A stretch of 12,319 nt of DNA, taken from contig JASHXZ010000044.1 in assembly GCA_030043285.1 (NCBI GenBank), positions 1 to 12,319 of the forward strand, written 5' to 3'. The translations under genes were made by a program, and so were the position numbers. This DNA is from Xanthobacteraceae bacterium. Lineage in GTDB: Bacteria > Pseudomonadota > Alphaproteobacteria > Rhizobiales > Xanthobacteraceae. This document shows positions 6,943-12,319 of this stretch, piece by piece. The notes beneath the pieces are model-generated. The model had not been told where the DNA came from. It worked only from the letters and a program-made list of their open reading frames with translations, and ran no database searches. Each line of letters starts with the position of its first letter. Position 1 is the first letter of the stretch.

Positions 6943-8928
6943 TCAGCGTAATCCCTGCAACAGCCTTTCGAGCTCGACAACAACGTGGCTGACCACACCC
7001 GGCCAATCACCTGGGGTTTTTTGTCGGAACAGCCGCGCAGTCGGATACCAGGGGCTGTCCTCGCGATCGAGCAGCCAGCGAAAGTCTGGGACAAAAGGCA
7101 ACAGGATCCAGACCGGTTTTGCCAATGCGCCCGCGAGATGCGCGACGCTCGTATCGACTGAAATCACCAAGTCCAAATTCGCGATCACGGCCGCCGTATC
7201 GGCGAAAGTGTCAAGCTTGTCGGCAAAATGCGCAATATCGCTGCGCTCTTTCAGCACCGTCGCGTCGTCGGCGCGAACGTCCTTTTGCAGGCTGATGAAT
7301 TCTGCATCGATATTGAGAAGCGGCAGCAGGGAGCGAAGATCAATCGACCGAATAGCGTCCGCCTTGTGGGTCGGGCTGCCTGACCAGGCGAGACCGATTA
7401 GCGGCTTGCCTTTTGGCCCGACCAAGCCGCTCCACCTGCCCAGGCTTCCCGGCGGAGCGGTAACATAAGGCACCTGCGCCGGAATCGACTCGACGCGTGT
7501 TCCCAATGCCAGCGGCAGGCTGAGCAACGGGCAATGCAGATCGAAATCCGGGGACTTCTCTTGTGGGGAAATGACCTGTGCCACGCCCGCCAAGCCCGCC
7601 ATCAGCTCTTTGAGCGGGAGGGGCACTTCGAGCAACACGCGAGCGCCGCGGCCGGCGACCAACGGTGCATAACGGCAAAATTGGATAGTGTCGCCAAATC
7701 CCTGTTCGGCATGGAGCAGGATTGTCTTCCCCTCTATCGCCGTCTCGCCAAGCCAACGCGGTTGAGTAAAATTGCGCTTAGCCGACAGGCGGATTTCGGT
7801 TTTCAGGCGCCACTCATATTCCGTCCAACCGGCGGCAAAGTCGCCTTTAAGAAGCCGCAAGAGAGATCTGTTGAAGTGCGCCTCGGCATAGTGCGGCTCT
7901 ACAGCCAGGGCACGGTCGTAGCTTGCCAGTGCCTCGTCAAACTGCTTCAGCTTATTCAGCGTCGCACCGTGGTTGCGGAGCGTTTCAAGATGGTCCGGTC
8001 GCAGCGCGAGAGCGCGGTTGTAGCTCGCCAGTGCCTCTTCATATCGCTTCAGTTCATACAGCGTGACGCCGCGGTTGCCGAACGCGTCGACGTGATCTGG
8101 CCGCAGCGCCAGGGCGCGGTCGTAGCTCGCCAGCGCTTCATCGAACCGCTTAAGTTCATGCAATGTCGTGCCACGGTTGCAGAGCGTCTCGACGTGGTCC
8201 GGCCGCAGCGCCAGGGCGCGGTCGTAGCTCGCCAGCGCCTCGTCGAACCGCTTCAATCGCCGCAGCGAATCGCCGCGGTTGCCCAGCGCGCCGGCATGAT
8301 CGGGTTGCAGCGCCAGCGCGCGGTCAAAGCTCGCCAGCGCCTCGTCGAACCGCTTGAGTTCATGTAACGTATTGCCGCGGTTATAGAGCGCCCCGGCATA
8401 ATGCGGCTGCAGGGCGAGCGCGTCGTCGTAGCTCGCCAGCGCCTCGTCAAAGCGCCGCAGTTCATACAGCGTGTTGCCGCGATTGCAGAGGACCTCGGCA
8501 TGATTCGGCTGCAGTGCGAGGGCGCTGTCGTAGCTCGCCAGCGCCTCGTCGAGCCGCTTCAACTGCCTTAGCGCGTTGCCGCGGTTATAGAGCGCCCCAG
8601 CACAATCCGGCTGCAGGGCAAGGGCGCTGTCATAGCTCGTCAGCGCCTCGTCAAACCGCCTGAGTTCGTGCAGCGTCGCACCGCGGTTGCAGAGCGCCTC
8701 GACGTGGTCCGGCCGCAGCGCAAGAGCGCGGTCATAGCTCGCCAGTGCTTCGTCGAGCCGCTGCTGCTGCGTTCTTATCACTGCGATCAAGTGCAGCGCA
8801 TCGAAATGATCGGCTTCAATAGCGAGGATTGCGCTCGCCGAGTCAGCGGCCTCACGTAACCGACCGCACTGATAGGCGGCGACCGCGCGCCGCATTGCCT
8901 CGGGCAATGTTGGCGTAACGTTGGCCAT
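6943..8928 (-). CDS. TPR-glycosyltransferase fusion protein, paralog 2 (9 repeats)
   Basis: The protein has 661 residues. ATG 8928 (MANVTPTLPEAM) has GGGAGG 6 nt upstream, identical in placement to paralog 1. Residues 56-361 are nine 34-residue TPRs. The remainder is the GT9-like GT-B domain with HAEQGFGDTIQFCRYAPLV and ISVDTSVAHLAGALAKPVWILLP. The linker after the TPRs differs from paralogs 1 and 3 (WRLKTEIRLSAKRNFTQPRWLG against WRRRKEEDLTLLKRDFTQPLWLG), and the tail is short (ERLLQGLR). The GT domain from the glycine-rich loop onward is almost identical to paralog 3. There is no signal peptide or membrane segment, so the protein is probably cytoplasmic. It and paralog 1 lie in tandem and could share a transcript. 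Many TPRs suggest binding of a protein acceptor or an assembly partner, which is an inference. Confidence 0.85.
   Translation of the reverse strand: MANVTPTLPEAMRRAVAAYQCGRLREAADSASAILAIEADHFDALHLIAVIRTQQQRLDEALASYDRALALRPDHVEALCNRGATLHELRRFDEALTSYDSALALQPDCAGALYNRGNALRQLKRLDEALASYDSALALQPNHAEVLCNRGNTLYELRRFDEALASYDDALALQPHYAGALYNRGNTLHELKRFDEALASFDRALALQPDHAGALGNRGDSLRRLKRFDEALASYDRALALRPDHVETLCNRGTTLHELKRFDEALASYDRALALRPDHVDAFGNRGVTLYELKRYEEALASYNRALALRPDHLETLRNHGATLNKLKQFDEALASYDRALAVEPHYAEAHFNRSLLRLLKGDFAAGWTEYEWRLKTEIRLSAKRNFTQPRWLGETAIEGKTILLHAEQGFGDTIQFCRYAPLVAGRGARVLLEVPLPLKELMAGLAGVAQVISPQEKSPDFDLHCPLLSLPLALGTRVESIPAQVPYVTAPPGSLGRWSGLVGPKGKPLIGLAWSGSPTHKADAIRSIDLRSLLPLLNIDAEFISLQKDVRADDATVLKERSDIAHFADKLDTFADTAAVIANLDLVISVDTSVAHLAGALAKPVWILLPFVPDFRWLLDREDSPWYPTARLFRQKTPGDWPGVVSHVVVELERLLQGLR
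7846..8763 (-). repeat. Array of nine 102-bp TPR-coding repeats (paralog 2)
   Basis: Exactly 9 x 102 bp without a break in period. Units 6 and 7 (both with ALASYDRALALRPDHV) are closest to each other, pointing to a recent local duplication. The last unit (ending AEAHFNRSLLRLLK) is the divergent capping repeat that also ends the other two arrays. Confidence 0.85.
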
Positions 8929-8944
8929 CCAAAGCCTCCCAGAC

Positions 8945-8976
8945 ATTATACTGGCATGCCAGCAGTCGCCTTTCAA
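8945..8976 (-). promoter_or_regulatory. Shared upstream element of paralog 2 (TTGAAA, palindrome, TATAAT)
   Basis: Minus strand: TTGAAA (8971-8976), a 20-nt spacer containing the perfect palindrome CTGGCATGCCAG (8951-8962), then a perfect TATAAT (8945-8950). The ATG is only 16 nt beyond TATAAT and the GGGAGG ribosome binding site lies at 8935-8940. If TATAAT were the -10, the message would start within or next to its own ribosome binding site. The conserved palindrome suggests a protein-binding site. Confidence 0.4.
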
Positions 8977-9202
8977 TTTTGTCGATCCAGCCGGGAGGTT
9001 GCGACAGCCGCCGACAATTTGCATTTTCGGAAATCCCAAACCGTGGCACCTCGCAAGGAAAGCGAAGATCGGGTTTGGCGGCCAGTCGCGCAACCAACGA
9101 AAGAAGGTTGAGATACGGCGCCCATTTCAAACTCATGTTTGCTTGGGAATTTCGAACACGCAATCGCCATTGAGGTGTGGCCCTGCTTCGCCAATCACGA
9201 AA

Positions 9203-9234
9203 TTGAAAGGCAATCGTCGGCGTGTCAGTATCGC
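9203..9234 (+). promoter_or_regulatory. Shared upstream element of paralog 3 (degenerate palindrome)
   Basis: TTGAAA (9203-9208), 20-nt spacer, TATCGC (9229-9234), the same spacing as paralogs 1 and 2. The palindrome is decayed here (CGGCGTGTCA in place of TGGCATGCCA). The ribosome binding site GGGAGG follows just before the start. Confidence 0.33.
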
Positions 9235-9251
9235 GCGAGGGAGGATGGCCG

Positions 9252-11429
9252 ATGTCCAACGCGACGCCGACATTCCCGGAAGCAATGAAACAGGCGGTTG
9301 CGGCCTATCAGCATGGGCGGCTAGGTGAGGCCGCTGACTTGGCGCGCGCGATACTCGGTGTGCGACCGGACTATTTCGACGCCCTTCATCTAATTGCCGT
9401 GATTAATGCGCGGCAACGACGGTTCGGCGAGGCGCTGGCGAGCTATGATCGGGCCCTTACGGTGCAACGGGATCATGCCGGGGCGCTCTGCAACCGCGGC
9501 GTGACGTTGCATGAGCTGAAGCGCTTCGACGAGGCGTTGGCGAGTTATGACCGAGCCGTTGCGGTACGGCCGGATTACGCCGAGGCACTCTTCAATCGCG
9601 GCATCACATTGCAGGAGCTTAAACGCTTCGAGGAGGCGCTGGCGAGTTACGACCGCGCGCTTTTGCTGCGACCGACTTATGCCGAGGCGCTCAGCAATCG
9701 CGGCAATACGCTGCATGAACTCAAGCGGTTCGACGAGGCGCTGGCGAGTTATGACCGCGCGCTGGCGCTGCGGCCCGATCATGGTGGAGCGCTCAGCAAC
9801 CGCGGCAATACGTTGCATGAACTCAAGCGGTTCGACGAAGCACTGGCGAGCTACGACCGCGCCCTGGCGCTGCAGCCCGATCATGCCGAGGCGCTCTTCA
9901 ACCGCGGCATGACGCTGCATGAGCTCAAACGGTTCGAGGAGGCGCTGGTAAGCTACGACCGCGCCGTCGCGGTGCAGCCGGATCATGCCGAGGCGCTGTG
10001 TAATCGCGGCAACGTGCTCTTGGATATGAAAAGGTTCGGCGAAGCGCTGGCGAGCTACGAGCGCGCCCTTACGGCGCGGCCGGATTACGCCGAGGCGCTC
10101 TATAACCGCGGCATGGCGTTGCGTGAATTGAAGCGGCCCGACGAGGCGCTGGCGAGCTACGAGCGCGCTCTCGCGGTTCGGCCGGATCATGCCGAGGCGT
10201 TTTACAGTCGCGGCGTCATGCTGCGAGAATTAAAGCGTCTTGACGAGGCGCTGGCGAGTTACGACCGCGCGCTCGCAGTGCGGCCGGATTATTTCGAGGC
10301 GCTCAACAACCGCGGCGTGACGCTGCATGACATGGCGCGGTTTGACGAGGCGTTGGCGAGCTATGAGCGTGCCCTTACGGTGCGGCCGGACTACGTCCCC
10401 GCGCTCACCAATTGCGGCGTCACGCTGCACCAATTGCGGCGGCTTGACGAAGCGCTGGCTTGCTACGACGGCTCGCTCGCCTTGAACCCGGGTTATGTTG
10501 ATGGACACTTTAACAAGGCTCTTCTGCAACTGCTCAAGGGAGATTACGACGCCGGCTGGCGGGAATATGAGTGGCGGCGCTGGAAAGAGGAAAACCTCAC
10601 GATATTCAAGCGCGATTTTGCCCAGCCACTTTGGCTCGGTCAGACGGCAATCGCAGGCAAGACAATCCTGCTCCATGCCGAACAGGGATTTGGCGACACT
10701 ATCCAATTTTGCCGGTACGCGCCGTTGGTCGCCGGCCGCGGCGCTCGCGTGTTGCTCGAAGTACCCCTCCCGCTCAAAGACCTGATGGCAGGCTTGGCGG
10801 GCGTGGCACAGATCATTTCGCCACAAGAGAAGTCGCCGGATTTCGATCTGCATTGCCCGTTGCTCAGCCTGCCGCTGGCATTGGGAACACGCGTCGAGTC
10901 GATTCCGGCCCAGGTGCCTTATGTTACCGTTCAGCCGGAAAGCTTGCGAAGATGGAGCAGCGCATTAGGGCCGAAAGGCAGGCTGCGAATCGGTCTCGCC
11001 TGGTCAGGCAGCTCAGCCCACAAGAGCGACGCTATTCGGTCGATCGATCTTCGTTCCCTGCTGCCGCTTCTCAACATCGATGCAGAATTCGTCAGCCTGC
11101 AAAAAGACGTTCGTGCCGACGACGCGACGGTGCTCAACGAGCGTGGCGATATCACGCATTTTGGCGACAAGCTTGACAGCTTCGCCGATACGGCGGCCGT
11201 CGTCGCGAACCTGGACTTGGTGATCTCGGTCGATACGAGCGTAGCCCATCTGGCCGGAGCGTTGGCAAAGCCCGTCTGGATCCTGTTGCCTTTTCTGCCG
11301 GACTTTCGTTGGCTGCTCGAGCGCGATGACAGTCCCTGGTATCCGACCGCGCGGCTGTTCCGGCAGCGGACCCCAGGCGATTGGTCGGACGTGATTAGCC
11401 GCGTTGTTGTTGAGCTCCAAAAACTGTAG
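9252..11429 (+). CDS. TPR-glycosyltransferase fusion protein, paralog 3 (11 repeats)
   Basis: The protein has 725 residues. ATG 9252 (MSNATPTFPEAM) aligns with the starts of paralogs 1 and 2 and follows GGGAGG. An ATG at 9222 in frame would add only ten non-conserved residues. Residues 56-429 are eleven 34-residue TPRs, the largest array of the three. Residues 430-725 are the GT9-like GT-B domain with the same glycine-rich loop and SVDTSVAHLAGALAKPVWILLP. The linker (WRRWKEENLTIFKRDFAQPLWLG) and the final segment (DWSDVISRVVVELQKL) resemble paralog 1, while the centre of the GT domain is nearly identical to paralog 2. It ends at TAG 11427-11429, five to ten residues earlier than its paralogs, with homologous codons continuing after the stop. 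Donor and acceptor are unknown. It is convergent with the multicopper oxidase gene. Confidence 0.86.
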   Translation: MSNATPTFPEAMKQAVAAYQHGRLGEAADLARAILGVRPDYFDALHLIAVINARQRRFGEALASYDRALTVQRDHAGALCNRGVTLHELKRFDEALASYDRAVAVRPDYAEALFNRGITLQELKRFEEALASYDRALLLRPTYAEALSNRGNTLHELKRFDEALASYDRALALRPDHGGALSNRGNTLHELKRFDEALASYDRALALQPDHAEALFNRGMTLHELKRFEEALVSYDRAVAVQPDHAEALCNRGNVLLDMKRFGEALASYERALTARPDYAEALYNRGMALRELKRPDEALASYERALAVRPDHAEAFYSRGVMLRELKRLDEALASYDRALAVRPDYFEALNNRGVTLHDMARFDEALASYERALTVRPDYVPALTNCGVTLHQLRRLDEALACYDGSLALNPGYVDGHFNKALLQLLKGDYDAGWREYEWRRWKEENLTIFKRDFAQPLWLGQTAIAGKTILLHAEQGFGDTIQFCRYAPLVAGRGARVLLEVPLPLKDLMAGLAGVAQIISPQEKSPDFDLHCPLLSLPLALGTRVESIPAQVPYVTVQPESLRRWSSALGPKGRLRIGLAWSGSSAHKSDAIRSIDLRSLLPLLNIDAEFVSLQKDVRADDATVLNERGDITHFGDKLDSFADTAAVVANLDLVISVDTSVAHLAGALAKPVWILLPFLPDFRWLLERDDSPWYPTARLFRQRTPGDWSDVISRVVVELQKL
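9417..10538 (+). repeat. Array of eleven 102-bp TPR-coding repeats (paralog 3)
   Basis: Exactly 11 x 102 bp. Units 4 and 5 (both KRFDEALASYDRALAL..., at about 9723-9926) are nearly identical in DNA. Units 7-10 use YERAL or YDRAL with RPDY/RPDH and form a second sub-group, suggesting growth by block duplication. Confidence 0.85.
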
Positions 11430-11611
11430 AACGTTTACGATGTGCGGGCCTTTCCGATAAGCGTGCCGACGGCCGATGGCTGGCGTGTAGATCGGCTGAC
11501 GCACGCGGCTGCAATAGGCGGTGCTGCGCTGCGCCGACGCCCACTATGAGGGGCGGGCGCTGGAGCCGGAGCGTTCGTCCGTGGCCGGCTCGGCCCGGCG
11601 TCGCCAGCGCC
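11430..11611. other. Convergent spacer with coding remnant of paralog 3
   Basis: The first codons after the TAG read NVYDVRAF, matching the VYDERTFA tail of paralog 1. The frame then stays open to a TGA near 11550. Further right a 7-bp inverted repeat (GAGCCGG/CCGGCTC, about 11570-11600) without a T-run might act as a weak bidirectional terminator for the two convergent genes. No other gene is seen. Confidence 0.4.
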
Positions 11612-12319
11612 TCAGCTGCCGCCAGGCTTGCCATTCTTCAGGCTGTCGTACGGTGGGAAGGCGCCGGCCAGAATTTCGTCTGGCGCCTCGAAGGTCACTC
11701 CGGTCGGCGCTGGGATCGGGGTCGGCAGCGGATTGAGGAAGACGCCGCCGGCAGGGTTGACATCCCAGCGCAACAGCATGCCGTTGTCCTCATGCATGGT
11801 GTTGTGGCAGTGCTCCATGAACATGCCGCCCCAATCGCGGAACTGGATGAACAGCGTGAGACCAGTGGCGCCGGGGTGCAGCCGATAGACATCCTTGCGG
11901 CCGCCTTCCCAAGCCGGAACGTTGGTGGCGGTGCCGCTGCGGGCAAGGATGTGACCCTCCTCGAAGTGGATGTGGATCGGGTGGTCCCATGTGCCACCGT
12001 TGACCAGCGTCCACGTCTCCGCTGTGCCACTGGTCGGCGCCGAGCTGATGCGGCCGAAGTCCGACAACAACTGACAGTTAGCATCGTCGTTGCCGCTGCC
12101 GATCGTGCCGCTGCCGATATCGCAGATAGTGTGGCCGGTGCCGGAGAAGAGCGTATTATTGTTAACGGTTGCGATGGCCCAGCTCCCGAGACCTTGACCG
12201 TTGCCGCCGTTCGTGCCGTTGCCGGTGTAGGTCGTGACCGGATCGTTTTGGGTCAGATAGCCTTGATGGCCGAATACGAACGTCCGATTATTGGTGATCG
12301 TCGGCTCGACCGGATTGGG
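11612..12319 (-). CDS. Multicopper oxidase, C-terminal part (5' end beyond right edge)
   Basis: The frame is open from base 12319 to the TGA at 11612 (235 codons visible) and has no start in the window. It carries the C-terminal cupredoxin domain of multicopper oxidases. HPIHIH (coded at 11966-11983) supplies type 1/2/3 copper ligands. HCHNTMHEDNGM (coded at 11777-11812) is the HCHxxxHxxxGM motif with the type 1 Cys, His and axial Met. The preceding part is Gly/Asn/Thr-rich (TGNGTNGGNGQGLG, GSGTIGSGNDDANC) and looks like a loop or insert. Possible roles are copper or manganese oxidation, or phenol oxidation. The family alone does not decide, and export is expected but the N-terminus is not visible. 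It is convergent with TPR paralog 3. Confidence 0.9.
   Translation of the reverse strand, partial: PNPVEPTITNNRTFVFGHQGYLTQNDPVTTYTGNGTNGGNGQGLGSWAIATVNNNTLFSGTGHTICDIGSGTIGSGNDDANCQLLSDFGRISSAPTSGTAETWTLVNGGTWDHPIHIHFEEGHILARSGTATNVPAWEGGRKDVYRLHPGATGLTLFIQFRDWGGMFMEHCHNTMHEDNGMLLRWDVNPAGGVFLNPLPTPIPAPTGVTFEAPDEILAGAFPPYDSLKNGKPGGS

Larger units (their letters stand above)
8929..9251. other. 323-bp divergent gap between TPR paralogs 2 and 3
   Basis: The gap holds the upstream elements of both genes: the plus-strand sequence CGCCTTTCAATTTTGTCG at its left end and ...CGAAATTGAAAGGC at its right end are near inverted copies. The middle (about 9000-9190) is less GC-rich than the genes and shows no recognisable coding potential, hairpin terminator or RNA gene. 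Short frames crossing it do not resemble known proteins. Confidence 0.5.

Noticed and set aside
6833..7006. N-terminal extension of TPR paralog 1 to ATG 7006
   Set aside because: The MANVTPTLPEAM start at 6832 has an excellent ribosome binding site and is shared with paralog 2. The extension also overlaps the end of paralog 2.
8929..9093. N-terminal extension of TPR paralog 2 to 9093
   Set aside because: As for paralog 1: the conserved start at 8928 has GGGAGG at the right distance and the extension is not conserved.
9390..10190. Long antisense frame (266 codons) opposite the TPR array of paralog 3, and similar ones at 5882-6763 and 7534-8367 opposite the others
   Set aside because: The frames arise because the 102-bp repeat has an open antisense frame in every unit. 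The products are periodic (QRHAAVIERLGVIRP-like) and have no conserved start, ribosome binding site or family.
5852..10538. CRISPR array or satellite, because of regular direct repeats
   Set aside because: The period is exactly 102 bp, in frame and coding for 34-residue TPRs. There are no short repeats with unique spacers and no cas genes.
4907..11429. Mobile element carrying the TPR genes
   Set aside because: I found no transposase, terminal inverted repeats, target duplication, integrase or tRNA. The inverted symmetry is explained by the paralogous genes.

Overview
The window looks like chromosomal DNA from a GC-rich alphaproteobacterium, most likely a Bradyrhizobium-type Hyphomicrobiales. 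That placement is inferred from codon use, the proline-rich GspN-like fragment and the tandem TPR-glycosyltransferase genes. I could not search a database.

Left part (1-2705, all minus strand): the 5' end of a type II secretion GspN-like gene runs off the left edge. It is followed by a secreted beta-propeller (NHL/SMP-30-like) protein and a membrane-anchored TlpA-like thioredoxin. A long hairpin without a U-tract lies between the first two genes.

Central part (2845-4830, plus strand): a compact three-gene operon with the layout of a bufferin locus. It holds a small exported Cys-containing precursor (DUF2282, BufA), a DUF692 multinuclear iron oxidative enzyme (BufB) and a DUF2063 partner (BufC). 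Bufferins are a recently recognised family of ribosomally made, post-translationally modified copper-binding peptides. The TlpA-like gene is divergent from this operon across a 139-bp gap. A strong ribosome binding site and a 35-codon reading frame follow bufC, where a fourth operon gene might be expected.

Right part (4907-11429): three paralogous genes encode tandem 34-residue TPRs fused to a C-terminal GT9/heptosyltransferase-like GT-B domain. Two are on the minus strand in tandem and the third is on the plus strand, so paralogs 2 and 3 form a large inverted repeat around a 323-bp gap. The repeat number differs (8, 9 and 11 units of exactly 102 bp), the third gene is a mosaic of the other two, and all three share an upstream element. 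The third gene also seems to have lost its last residues to a stop codon.

Right edge (11612-12319, minus strand): the C-terminal part of a multicopper oxidase with both copper-ligand motifs. Together with the bufferin-type operon it gives the window a copper and periplasmic redox theme, although the TPR block separates the two.
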